From Seiridium cupressi (taxonomy: Eukaryota > Ascomycota > Sordariomycetes > Amphisphaeriales > Sporocadaceae), in NCBI GenBank assembly GCA_036674765.1, contig JARVKI010000009.1, positions 310,001 to 374,000 on the forward strand: DNA of 64,000 bases. The letters run 5' to 3'. Position 1 is the stretch's first letter. Each line of letters opens with the position of its first letter. Under the pieces are notes generated by a model. The model was not told where the DNA came from. It was given only the letters and a program-made list of their open reading frames with translations, and did not search any database. Of the stretch, positions 25,402 through 36,673 are shown in pieces. Made by a program: the position numbers and the translations under genes.

Positions 25402-27171
25402 CTTTGCAGAATGGATAGTATCACACTTGTTGGATTATTGGCAAGGACTGTGAGAGAGTGACTATTGCTGTTCATGTCTCGGAATGGAGAGCAAGCAACG
25501 CCTCTTATGTGTCATTCTACATCGCGGCAGTTGGCACTCTGCTCATCTCCCAAGATTCCTCTGGGTCACCGGACTGCAGAAAGCAAATTGCCTGCTTGAG
25601 CACTATACTAATCTAGCGTGTGGCCATGACGATCTTCAGGCGTTGCTGCAGTGCCCTCGCGCGGAAAGATGTCAGCCCGATTTGATTTCTGGCATGGCTT
25701 CTCGTCTAGCACTAGCATGCAGGGAAGAAGAGGATTGGCATTCCGGGGCTCTTGTGATCTCGGCGGACGGCTCTCACATCCTAATCTGTTGTGCTGACCG
25801 TCCCGCCATAGCGTTGTCTCCGGAATGTCCTTGGTTCAGCATCATCAAAACATTCCTGCTCCCGTGAGCTAGTGCCACCGTCGCCTCTCCTAGGGCTCCA
25901 ACGATAAGCTTACTTCAGAAGTACGGGGCTTTGGTAGTATGAACTCAACATAAGCGTCGACTGCTAAAGCTGCGACAGTTCGTTATAGCGACAAGCTGCT
26001 AGCCTCCATGTGTTTGACGGCGCCGCAAGCAGACGGCCGTTTCTAGTACTACTGCAAGGGACCAAGCGTCGACCAATGATAGCGATGCAGATTCCAATAG
26101 TCGTGACACGAGGTGCGATCCAACAGAGACACTGCATTGGGCACGCTCGATCTAGCTCCACGGATCTCTGCTTCCCCACACGGATAGTGCTGAACCCGAC
26201 GGTATTTAGCTTTCCGAGCTGGAATGACATATCCTAGTCTTATTGTTGGTGCGGTAATTGCATACCCGCTCGTAAATAAGCTTCGTGAAAGCTAAAAAGC
26301 TTAGCTAGACTTCCATGACTAGTTAGCACATGGGGACTGATGGCTGCCAACAAACAGAGATTCCGTCTCCTATCCGCCATCTAGTTCGCTCCTCTTCTTT
26401 CTCGAAAGTTTATGATCTACGTCATGTCTTCCGGATTGGGTCGCACAGCCCCAAAACGGATCAGTGATGTCTAGGCCCTTCATCTACTATAGGTCTTTTA
26501 TGTTTTTCAAAAGAAAGACTTTTAAGATATGGCTTAGAAACCACCAATACGTCGTCGCGCTATGGGTATCATCATACTACGTCTGCTTTATGCTGCTGAC
26601 AGTCCCAGTGGTAGGCACTGTTTCTCTCTCTCTCTCTCTCATGCTCGATGAGTTCTGCAAGAAGCGGATGCGCGCCAAGAAGAAAACTAGCATTGGCTTC
26701 ATGAGAAGCGTGTTGCAAGTTCCGTAAAATCCTGTTTAGTCGACCTAGGTAGTGACACTGCATGACACTAGACTTAGTTTGGCTCTTCCACCGTCTGTCA
26801 AGCTCTAGATGTCTGTGGCGCCTAGCTGGAGTGGGAGAGATGCAATCCTGTCTTCGCTCGAAAAGTCGATAGCGTATTCCGAAGACAGTGATATCCTCGT
26901 AGCTTCATTCCCAGCGCGGAAAGATACAAGGAGCAGCCTGGGTTTGAGCTGCTGGTGACTTGTCTCACTCCTTCTTTTCTCCCTGCAGAACATACTACCG
27001 CGGCAATCGAGCAATCACAATGCAGTGCGATTCTTGTACCGTGCTCAGCATGAACAGCAGAAAAGCCGTTCTAGATGACCAACACACTCTTGAGATATTA
27101 GTGTTTGATTAGTACATGGTGGACAAGAAGCTAGAGTTGTGAGATGCAAACGCATCTTCGGGAGAGCGCTT
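25402..27171. other. Intergenic region with short CT microsatellite
   Basis: About 1.8 kb between the secreted-protein promoter and the 3' end of the DUF3431 gene. It contains a short pyrimidine dinucleotide run at about 26621-26640. Open frames at 25484-25867 and 26464-26727 (+) lack recognisable features, and the second owes part of its sequence to the CT run. No RNA gene was seen. Confidence 0.4.
26621..26640 (+). repeat. (TC)n microsatellite
   Basis: A short run of TC dinucleotides about 20 bp long lies in otherwise unremarkable intergenic DNA. No function is implied. Confidence 0.7.
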
Positions 27172-28200
27172 TTAGGAGACTTGCAGCGAGGGCGAAGTAT
27201 AATTCCTATGCTCCCCATCCCAGCCTAACTCTGGCCAGCCAGGGGGCAGGGTTGAAAAGGCCGGCAGGGTGTAACGATCCTCACAGGAGTCGTTGGAGCA
27301 ATGCATGTCACACAGGCCAAAAACCTTGCAGTAACACTCTTCTGCCGAAGGACAGTGCACAGCCTCTTTCCCGAATATGACTTGGCGACGTTAGCACAAT
27401 CTCCTCTCGCCGTCAATATGTTCGGGCAGACTCACTGTGCCAAGAAAACTCGAAGATCCTACCGCTCGTGTCGTCTTTGAGCGGCGTGTCCAACAACCAC
27501 TGGCGGTAGCGTATATAGTCCTCCTTGGGTCGCCGTCGTATAGTTTCCCTCGTTACGCCGAATTGCGAGCAACAACTGACAGCTACTACAGCGGGGACAG
27601 GGACCTCGGGGAGCAGTTCCTCGAAAGATGCCTTGTAGACTTCCTTCGCTGCTGGAGGCTCCTTTTCCCCGCTGTTCTCATCCTGAATCGGACGGATCTC
27701 TGCCGGGCACCCGATCACCCAGACACACCTGAGGTTGACGTAGCCCGATTGCTCCAAGTACGGCAACTGGAAATTACGCAGTGTCGGGACAGCATCGTAG
27801 TCTGGGTCATCGTTGTGCCAGGCGAAGCGTGAAGCATGAATAAACAATATCTTTTCAGGAAGGTTGTCGTAGTTGGTGATGATATGAGTCAAGTATACCA
27901 TGCTTTCACGACCTTTATTCTTTGAGACGGTCAAGGTCGCTTTCCAGTCATCGACAACGTAGATGTTTGTTTTCCACTCGGGAAAAAAGTCCTCAGCCAT
28001 GAAGTGTCTTCCGACTTGGTGCTGGCAACTACTACTTCGAGCTTGGCGGGCTCCTTTGGCTCAGAGGACACGGGGTAGGGGAAACGGCCATCGCTTGCGG
28101 CCCAGCGGACAAGCCGGTCACGATGGAAAGGCAGGATGATGATCAAGGCTGTGAAGACTGCACATATTGCAATGATCAGTCTTCCACGATACGTCATCAT
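27172..28200 (-). CDS. DUF3431 family type II membrane protein with a one-base frame break
   Basis: Two exons, 28200-27436 and 27380-27172 (55 bp intron), have a combined length one base short of a multiple of three. The N-terminus has a signal-anchor (LIIAICAVFTALIIILPF), then family-like ASTKSEDTSWLRTFF. The frame then has to step back one base inside the T6 run (plus-strand A6, 27983-27988) to continue as FFPEWKTNIYVVDDW. After that, DUF3431 features continue unbroken: SMVYLTHIITNYDNLPEKIL, HASRFAWHNDD, GYVNLRCVW and RIFEFSWH. The second exon gives IFGKEAVHCPSAEECYCKVF and GWPELGWDGE. With the missing T restored the product would be about 324 residues. DUF3431 proteins look like glycosyltransferase-related lumenal proteins, but no activity is established. 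The break may be a real mutation, a homopolymer error or recoding. Confidence 0.8.
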
Positions 28201-30338
28201 TTTGTGTTAGGACTTGGGTTTGTCGATGGGCATGACTGGCTTCCCCTTGCAAGCAAATGAATCCAATGTGGTCCGAGAGCATCGGCGTAAAGGGTAGTCG
28301 GTGCTTGAAGCGCACTCAGTTGAGGCGAGGCAAGACCAATGTCTCCAGACAAGAGTCCACGACAGATGCCACAGGAAAATCAGCCGCTTATCTTGCATGC
28401 GGTTGGTTCCCCGGCGCTTCTCAAACCCCTGTTCCATGATAACAATTGTGGGTCATATCAGCCGTCAACCAGTCACCATGGATAGCCTTTTCAGCTGAAG
28501 TCTGGGATCTAGGTAAAGCATTGCGGATGGGGAACAGACGCGCTAATTAGTTAGTGATTTTGTGTTGGATCAAGCAATTGTCAAGAACCCAATCATAGCC
28601 CCACCACCAGAGTTTCCCATATTTCGGGATAGGCAAATAGGCAGGGCTGGTGTAAACTGTTGTTCTATACTCCGAGACTCTTGTGAACCAAGTGAATCTT
28701 GAGGCCAACAAGAGCCGTCAAAGGACCTGTTGCCCTCACCAAGTTTGCGACCCCACTGGACGGGAAGCGAAATTGAGCTATCGTGTGCGAAGCGCGTGTA
28801 TCACAGAAGGTCATTTGCATTGGTTGGGACGTGTGTAACCAACTACGAAACTTAGTATCAGTCGACGTATCCTGTGGTTATCTCTGGAATTTTACCCACT
28901 GCCTCCGAATACGACTGGTCATATATCATTGGCAGCTGCCCTTACCAATGTGTGTTCTCAAATACATAAGGCTAGTAATATCACATTCGAGTAGGGCCTA
29001 CGATCATGAGTCGCTTTCGTGATGTTGGGCTCTATGTTCTTGGCATTACACGGCGGTGATTTGTTTGGCTGCTTTGCTTGATGAGTTTGGATGAAACATC
29101 GTGAGGAGCGTTCGTAATGAATGCGAGGAGATTGACTGGCACTTGCTATTTTGAGCCCTTCACCCGCGTCGTTACAGTATTCGTCTGCGTCAGCGTCCTT
29201 GTCCCTTGTCGATGCCAATCTTAATCTTGATATCAAACCTTGGCGTTCACGTCTACAACTTCTTTTTTCCAGAATCGACAAAATATAAACCGGTCGCACG
29301 TTGCACTGTTGCGTAAGCTCTGCTCAGTTGGGCAAGTGCTCTAAGTTCCTCATCTTGGCTGGAACTTTGCTTTACCGCACAATCTATTTAAAACCTAGTC
29401 ACATGGACTGATAAGGCGTGGGCCAAATGTGGGATCAGCCGCAAGTTGGCTGAGGTGTCGTCTTCGTGGTAAGTTTCATGCACCAGGTACATCTTAAGGG
29501 CTGCTACCTTGGCAATACATATCCCGTCATTGGCACCATCTGCCGGGCGCGGGCGATTGTGGGTCGACCCCGGAATAGACCACCATTAATAGGACATGGC
29601 CCCGAACTTTCTCGAAGGTTACTGCAACCTTTATATGAGGGCCGACTACATGCCCCGACAGTTCTCCGAACTTGAACTCCATATAGGTATAATAGATCTA
29701 TACCCTGCTATACTTCTCGCAACTGCCGAACTCATCATATGCGTGCAACCTAGAGCTGATGAATGCCATGGATTAGATTATACTCCAGCAGCTTATTTAG
29801 AACCATTCCTATCAATTAAAGAAGATACCGACCAAAGAAAAATTGTCCGGAGCTTCAATTATCCACGTAGTAGGCTGTGCTCGAGGATCCTGCAAATCTC
29901 CCACCGGTTTCGCTTGAGGAACAGTCTTGTTGAGCGAGCGATGATATTGGCATATACACACCACGGCTTCAACCTGCAAACGCGAGCCTTGCTCGTCAAC
30001 TTATAAAGTAGTGTTCCCTCGAGGAAAATTCCAGTCTAAGAAGCATATCATTGAGCACTTTCAGCGAACGAGAGATGGTTTCCATAGTTGTAGGCTACAT
30101 CACATAGTTCAGATTTATGACCGGCCATCCTACAAATATGGGAGAGGATCAAAACACAACAAGTTGAAGACTATGGCGGTGTTGCACGCACACAATGATA
30201 TCAATTATATAGAGGTCTCAAAAAACGACCTCCCACTTGGGTGTCTACCTTCACGCTCCCAAAATCCCAACTCCTAAGTAACAGACTATGCCAGGCCCAC
30301 ATTGGTTTGTTAGAACAAATAATTTCACAGTGAATAAG
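28201..30338. other. Intergenic region, no supported gene
   Basis: About 2.1 kb between the DUF3431 start and the 3' end of the JmjC gene. Several open frames of 60-136 codons occur on both strands (the longest at 29596-30006, +), but none shows a domain, signal peptide or splice-consistent neighbour. The AT content rises after 29.7 kb. I see nothing else that can be supported. Confidence 0.4.
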
Positions 30339-33300
30339 TCATCTGCCACGAGGGCGACCTCGGCCTCTACCTCGGCCAACTCCTAATGATGCTACAATGC
30401 TAGCCCCGCGTCCTCGGCCTCTACCGCCTCTGGTGGCAGTGTATTTAGGCAGCGCTGGAATTCCGTCCTCATCGTCATCGTCGCCGAACACACTATCACT
30501 GTCGCTATCTGAGGATCCAAAGCTGTCCTCGGACTGATCCATTCTCACCACGGTCACACTGGCTGGGCCTCTAGTAGATTTGTGTGCTACGCTTTCGCCA
30601 TGATTTGACGAGGCCTCCGACGACGGTTCTTCAGCAGCTGCATTGAACTCGTCATCCTCCAACTCCTTGCGACCGCGTGTGGCAACAGGACTCGGAATTC
30701 CTGTTTCAGCGACTGGCTTAGGCGATCTATCTGTTCCTTTCACGCTCGCAGCAGCCGCTGGGGATGAGCTGCCTGCTGGGCTTTTACGCGAACCCGTACT
30801 GGCACGGATCTTGAACTTTCTACCCCTGGCGGCCATACGCTCAGCCATTGACATCATTCTGGGGAATACTGGAGTTGATTCAGGTTCCGGCTCTGTCATT
30901 GGAACAGGCATAAATTTTCTGCCGGGCGGACGGCCTCGTCGCTTTGCTGGTGGCTCAGTTGACGATGGTCTTTGAACTGGAGTCTCATCATGGTCATCTT
31001 CACGCGTCAAGGCAGCTTCCAGCTCAGCTTCAAGACTGTCGACTTCAGCAGTACCATCATTTTGAGGGGGCTCAGCATCCGTCATTGCAGTATCCTCGGC
31101 TTCATTGGACACTTTTCCATTTGACTTCTTGGGTAGACTAGCGCCAGGTGGGCGTCCTCTTCTCTTGGTCTCCTTGACTGCAGAATTGAGAGTCCTTGCG
31201 CTGGGTGCAACGGCTGTTAGTGATGAGCGAGGCCGTCCAGGTGGTCTACCACGTCTCTTGGCTGCCGATTGAGGCTTTGACGACGTTGTAGGCGTCTCAT
31301 GTTGTTCGGCAAGGGCCCGAATGGCCTCTGCAGCCAAGTCAACCGAATAATTTGTTGGAACGGCGGCGTCCTCGGTACCGAACAGCTTGATGGGATTCAC
31401 GGCTACCACATCGTCGGGGTCATCAGCGATATCCTCGGCCTCCACGTAAGATTGTGTGGGCTTAGCATGGCGCAACTGCGGATTGAGAGGCTCTATCGGC
31501 AATGGGGCTCGAGCCGGTTTTGGGTTCGAGTTCTCCGAGGGCGGATGGGTTTGCTCTCTATCGCCCTCAGGCGCAGTAGACCCCTCAGCAGACCTAGCCT
31601 CTGCCCGAACTGGTGTGGCGGTTTGACTGCCGCCAGGATTGCCGAGGCTTCCGAGAAGAGCTGGATCCAGATTGACAAGCTGATCAATATTGCCTGTCCT
31701 CGGCTTCTTACGGTGATGACTTTTCGGCCCACGAAAGTCAGGGTCGTTGGTTTCCAGTCTTGCTTTCCGCTTTGCCATCCGAAGAGTATTCTTGACATAC
31801 TCTGAGACTTCTGGTTCATGATCTATAGCATCCGCGGAGGGCATTTGAAACGCATCGAAGAGAATTCGATCCGCACTATCATCTTGATCGTAGAAACCCA
31901 TACCCATCATACGCCCACCCATTGACGGACTAGGATATTCAGAGGGGTCAGGATATGACGAGTCGCCCTCGCCATTCTGAGTATCCATATCGGCCATCTG
32001 CACGCGGCTGCCATTGGGGACTCCATTGTCAAATGCCAAGTCTTGGATGCTTTCGGCATTCACGGCTGAATCTTGTATTGCAGAGCCCATCTCGTGCGGC
32101 GCATCCTCGGCAGCATCTAGCGCTGCCAGGGGATCCCTTGCTTTCTCGGCATCTGCTTGCTCTTTCAGTCTCTGCATCCTCTTGGAATTCTTGCTGCGCG
32201 TCTCCTCCCCAGCCCCCTTTAGCCAGCTCAGATTGTGGATACGAAAATCCACGACCGTTTCGACGCTACGGTCATCCGCAACTTTTCGAGTATCATGTCC
32301 AAGGAGTGTAGACTTTGGTACATATGGCTTGGTGTTGCCTGCTCGTCTACAGGAGCCACAATTGCAGATGCCGAGACACTTTGGGCACTGCCAATGTTCT
32401 TGTTCCATAGCGGCCTGTGGCATGGTATCAAACGCCCTAAACAGCACTCCGTAGCAGTACGCTTCTTGACAGGTCGTGCAGAAATTTAGCTTGTATGTGT
32501 AATCTTTGTGACAACACACATGGCACCGATATGTATCACCTTTCTTAACCTTACGCTTAGGCTTCGATTTTTTCTTGACACGGCCTTCGTCGTCTACTTC
32601 TGGCTCCGGTTCCGATTCTTCTGCTACCGGCTGCGTAACTGGCTTCCTAATATCGGTCCAAGGGCGACGTCGTAGTTGTTCTTGGCAAATCTGCGCGATG
32701 GACTTCTTCCCGGTCTTCTTACGAGCGATTTCCAAGGGTTGCGGGGAGTGATCTATGTCGACGAAGCCGTCCTGCTTGATGACCATTGCGCGCCAAGTTT
32801 CATGCTTGTCCACGAGATCGGACCATTGCCATTGTTCGCACCATTGAAGGCCAGAAACGCACACGCAGGACCGGCCCATGGCATAGCATTCCATGCAGAT
32901 GTCGTAGGTGTCTTCATCGCCATTGAGCAGCGAGCGCACACAGCATTTGCATGTTAGAAATCGGTTGAAGATGTTGGATCTGCAATAGGAGCAGGTAATG
33001 TTTGAGTCAAACTCTATAAACTCAGTGTCGATGTGCTTGTAACCAAACATTTCGTCAACCAATATCTCGGTAAACAGGCCGAAAAGTCGCCGGAAATCGT
33101 TTGCGATTTGCCTCAACCGTGGCGAGTTCGTAAGTTCTCGTCCAAGACCCAAAGGACCAGATTCAGCGGATTCGTCAGCAGTTTGTAGCTCCTTATGATA
33201 TTTCTCCAGGGCGAAATAAATGATGGCCTTGTTCTTGTATTGCTCGTCTCGACAGACAAGCCGAGATCTGGGTAGAGCTTCGTGTAAAGCAAGATCCAGC

Positions 33301-34343
33301 GTCTCGACAGTGGTACGATTCCATGCCACCTTCGTTGTCCGAGTGCCTCTATTCCAGACCTGATGAGGAGCCAGCGGCGGAATGAGGATGAAATCTCCGA
33401 CTTTCTGCTCCACCACATATACCGGGAAGTTTGCCTTCTTCCACGCGTTGATTTGGGCAAAATGTTTCTCGATCTCAACATCGTGGCCAAGCATAGAGAG
33501 GAAGTATTCACGGACAACCTCACGATCTTTGGTTTCGGTCATGAACCAGATTGAAGTTCCTGGCTTTTCACCCTGTTCATTTCCAGAAGCTTCGACCATG
33601 ATATTCTGTCCCAAGGTAGCACACATCTCCTTGTGTGCCGGTGTATATGTACCCTCATGCCCGATGTAGCACATAAGGTTTTGAGCGCGCATCTCTTCGG
33701 GCAGACAGCTCATCAAATCACCGGCGACAGCGGCTGTGGGTTCAGGTGCACCAAAGATATCGTCATCATTGCGGGAGTCGGTAATGGCGGTTTCGCTGAT
33801 GTTTTCGTTCATATACAGAACGTTCGGAGGGATGATTTTTTTCAACGTTTCAAACCATTCGGGAGGACAATCGATATCCTTGAGGTATAGGCGTTGACGG
33901 CGGTCGTCTCGAAAGTTGGTAGGACTCCACTGATTAGTGAGCTGCCGCATCGATCGTAGGTAATGGCCCATGGTCATGGGAATGTCCGACTGAGACCCGA
34001 GGTCGCGAACATTCTCCTCTGTGGTTGATCAGCATGTGGATTGTAATGTTCACTGGCAAGAACAGTACTAACGATGCTTATCGTATGTTTCCTCCAGCCA
34101 TTTCATATTGAAAATGGATTGGGGTAAAATCTTATCCCACCCATCTATCACCAGAGGACGACCCCCTTCAATGACGTGTAGCTGGACGAGCTTCTCAAAA
34201 CCAGCCGGCCCAAGTCTTCTTACTTGTGAGATAGGTAGCCGGATGACCCAGTCCAGGTTGGGTGAGTTGTCGACAAGGTCCTGCAAGTCGAGATCCGGCG
34301 CGATCGGGTCGAACTTGGCCTGTGGATGTAGTGCAGTCGGCAT
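30339..34343 (-). CDS. JmjC-domain chromatin protein with zf-4CXXC_R1 and AT-hooks
   Basis: Exons 34343-34073 and 34018-30339 (54 bp intron, GTTAGT donor) encode 1316 residues. The N-terminal half is a JmjC domain with a candidate Fe(II) site His219-Lys-Glu221 (TPAHKEMC) and distal His309 (PLAPHQVWNRG), so 2-oxoglutarate-dependent demethylase activity is plausible. A Cys-rich segment (about 433-477, CSYC...CKCC...CMEC...CVC) follows. A second one at 586-649 (CHVCCHK...CTTCQEAYCYG...CPKCLGICNCGSCRR) matches the zf-4CXXC_R1 type seen in CDCA7. The C-terminal half is low-complexity with three AT-hook cores (KRRGRPPG) and an RGRGRG tail, indicating DNA binding in the nucleus. The substrate residue cannot be inferred. 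It is transcribed away from COQ2. Confidence 0.9.
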
Positions 34344-34485
34344 CTTGACGGTTCTATTGATTCCGCCAGCCTAAACACCCTGGGCATCACGAAACGGAGA
34401 CCTCGAGATCCATTAACTTTGCGCCCTGTTGAGAGCGGCGCATTTATCAACGCGCTTCGGCTGATTCGCGTCGCGCGGGGGAGCT

Positions 34486-34830
34486 TCAATCAAAGCTGGG
34501 CACCGTGGAGGCGGTTGTAAGAGTGGCAGGAGTCGCTCGCTTGACGGCTGGTTGCCTACTAAGTTTCTGAAGTCCATCAGAATCTAGGAACGGGGCGAAA
34601 TCGAACAAATCCGTCCAAACGGTGTGCGAGTTTTGAGATTGGTCACTCTTGCTTTTTCCTGAATCGACATGGTACATAGCTTGGGGAGCTGCAACCATAT
34701 CGATAGAGGCTTGGCGCACGGGCCCCATTTTAAACTTGGGAGGTTCCAGTTCGGCCATGATCAGCTTAACGGGATTTCGGAATGCAGGAAGGAAGTGCTT
34801 GAGCTTGTGATCAATATTCCCGGATAGCAT
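34486..34830 (-). CDS. Possible small protein of unknown function (114 residues)
   Basis: An intronless frame from ATG 34830 to a stop at 34486 lies between the JmjC start and COQ2, on the JmjC strand. The composition is protein-like: segments such as HFLPAFRNPVKLIMAELEPP and VWTDLFDFAPFLDSDGL, a Ser/Thr-rich end, and no low complexity. I do not recognise a family. A possible 3' splice site (TTACAG) lies about 30 bases before the ATG, so more coding sequence or a leader intron could lie upstream. It could also be non-coding 5' sequence of the JmjC gene. Confidence 0.4.
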   Translation of the reverse strand: MLSGNIDHKLKHFLPAFRNPVKLIMAELEPPKFKMGPVRQASIDMVAAPQAMYHVDSGKSKSDQSQNSHTVWTDLFDFAPFLDSDGLQKLSRQPAVKRATPATLTTASTVPSFD

Positions 34831-35139
34831 TCTTGGGAGATTGTTATGTGCTGTAAGTTCCGTTCTCCCTATATCTGTATATCTGTATCTATGCCCATAA
34901 TGTTTTGCAAGGGGTAGTCATGTAGAAAACATCATGTCCTAGCTAAAATGCCCCCCAAAAAACTGTAAAGCATCCAGCTGAGCAGCTGATGGTCGACAAG
35001 GGCACCATCACACAACGCATAGCGAGCCAACACCTACCAGATCTTCTTGATCCCTCGTCAACGATGTATTGATGATTTACTGATCTTCGGCAGGACACAA
35101 CATCCCGCCAGACGGCCTTGAGTTGAGACACTTGCAGTC
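34831..35139. other. Promoter region of COQ2
   Basis: A gap of about 0.3 kb before the COQ2 ATG, divergent with the possible small gene at 34486-34830. It contains a TATCTGTATATCTGTATCTATG-like AT-rich stretch near 34870-34895. No further feature was recognised. Confidence 0.35.
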
Positions 35140-36348
35140 ATGTCGCTGATCTCGAGATGGCCGAGATGCAGGGTCAATGCGCAGACACCCCTAAGAATCC
35201 TCAAGCAGCCACATCAAAACCTTCGTGCCATTCACAAAATATCATTGGCACGCACTCCCGAGTCCAAAAAGTTGACCATATCAGCACCTCGGCATATTGT
35301 GCCTTTTCATCACTCCGCTCGGCATCTTACAGCGACCATTGAGTCACCCTCATCTCCTGAGATCCCACAGCCGTACTCGCCTCCGACAACGGGAATACTC
35401 TCGCGGCTCCCTTCATCATGGATTCCGTATGCCGAACTGGTTCGCCTTGACAAGCCTACTGGCACTTACTACCTCTTCTTCCCATGTCTTTTCAGTACGC
35501 TTCTAGCGGCCCCAATGGCAGGCCCCATGGCTTCGCCCCTTTCCGTCCTCGGCACAGCGGCCCTCTTCTTCTCAGGTGCACTCATCATGCGCGGTGCTGG
35601 CTGTAGCATCAATGATCTCTGGGATCGGAACCTGGATCCTCACGTCTCAAGGACACGTCAACGTCCTATTGCCAGAGGGGCAATCACACCTTTCAATGCG
35701 CTAGCGTATACTGGCGTTCAATTACTAGCCGGCCTCGGTATCCTTCTACAGTTTCCCACCAGCTGTCTATTCTATGGTATTCCGAGTCTCTTGTTCGTAG
35801 CGAGCTACCCCTTAGCTAAGCGTGTGACATACTATCCGCAATTCGTGCTTGGTCTCACCTTTTCATGGGGTGCTATAATGGGCTTCCCAGCTCTAGGCGT
35901 AGATCTACTCTCCAACAGCGCTGCGCTGGCAGCGGCAGGTTTCCTGTACACGAGCAACGTAGCCTGGACGGTATTATACGACATGATCTATGCGCACATG
36001 GACATACGGGATGATGTCAAGGCTGGAATCAAGAGCATTGCTCTGAAGCACGATGCTGAGACAAAACAGGTCCTCAGTGGTCTGGCCGTTGTGCAAGTCG
36101 GCCTTCTCGGTGCCGCGGGGTGGGCTGCTGGCGCTGGCCCTCTGTTCTTCGTCGGCAGTTGTGGAGGGGCCGCATTCACCCTCGGATATATGATCAAGAA
36201 AGTCAATCTGAAGAGCGTCAAAAATTGTTGGTGGTGGTTTGTTAATGGGTGCTGGATCACTGGTGGAGTAATAAGCCTTGGACTGGCTGCTGATTACCTA
36301 GCAAGGTACTTGGGAGATGAACGAGGCGATGACGGCAAGCAAGAGTAG
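35140..36348 (+). CDS. coq2: 4-hydroxybenzoate polyprenyltransferase, mitochondrial (Coq2)
   Basis: Single-exon gene of 402 residues. Coq2 is a UbiA-family prenyltransferase of the mitochondrial inner membrane that attaches the polyprenyl tail to 4-hydroxybenzoate in ubiquinone synthesis. The first about 90 residues are basic and Ser/Thr-rich, as expected of a mitochondrial presequence. The core starts with WIPYAELVRLDKPTGTYYLFFPC. The first Asp-rich motif NDLWDRNLD (N158) and a second one in YDMIYAHMDIRDD are the Mg2+/diphosphate-binding sites of the family. Eight or nine hydrophobic helices follow in the usual order. Length and motifs agree with fungal Coq2 and nothing is missing. Confidence 0.95.
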   Translation: MSLISRWPRCRVNAQTPLRILKQPHQNLRAIHKISLARTPESKKLTISAPRHIVPFHHSARHLTATIESPSSPEIPQPYSPPTTGILSRLPSSWIPYAELVRLDKPTGTYYLFFPCLFSTLLAAPMAGPMASPLSVLGTAALFFSGALIMRGAGCSINDLWDRNLDPHVSRTRQRPIARGAITPFNALAYTGVQLLAGLGILLQFPTSCLFYGIPSLLFVASYPLAKRVTYYPQFVLGLTFSWGAIMGFPALGVDLLSNSAALAAAGFLYTSNVAWTVLYDMIYAHMDIRDDVKAGIKSIALKHDAETKQVLSGLAVVQVGLLGAAGWAAGAGPLFFVGSCGGAAFTLGYMIKKVNLKSVKNCWWWFVNGCWITGGVISLGLAADYLARYLGDERGDDGKQE

Positions 36349-36673
36349 AGGACGGCGGCAACGCAAAACCTTGTACCAGATTATATTGTGTAACATTAGA
36401 TAGAAATTCGAGAACGCCTTCTCTGAGCGTGCTGTACACCACCCACCCACATTCATTCATCAAATACGATAGGCGACCAGCATCGGATATCAAAATTGGT
36501 TCATCTATTGCTTCAGTAACTTAATGGAAACCATCTTTAAAGACGTAGAAAGGGCAGAGGGAGATATCAAAAGAAGAATAAGATAAGACAAGTAGTACTA
36601 TACAACTGCCCAAGCTATGAAAGACCATCGTGTTTTGATCTTAGGCGTTGCAACACGATCACAAGTTGACTCA
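36349..36673. other. Convergent spacer, COQ2 and broken APH gene
   Basis: About 325 bases of 3' flanking sequence for two convergent genes. It is A/T-rich with a purine-rich block at about 36540-36600. No gene or repeat was recognised. Confidence 0.4.

Noticed and set aside
25484..25867. 127-codon plus-strand frame divergent from the secreted-protein gene
   Set aside because: No recognisable motif; it overlaps the expected promoter and leader of that gene.
26464..26727. 87-codon frame with hydrophobic segments
   Set aside because: Part of it is encoded by the CT microsatellite; no family resemblance.
29596..30006. 136-codon plus-strand frame
   Set aside because: No domain or signal and the codon content looks random; kept as intergenic.
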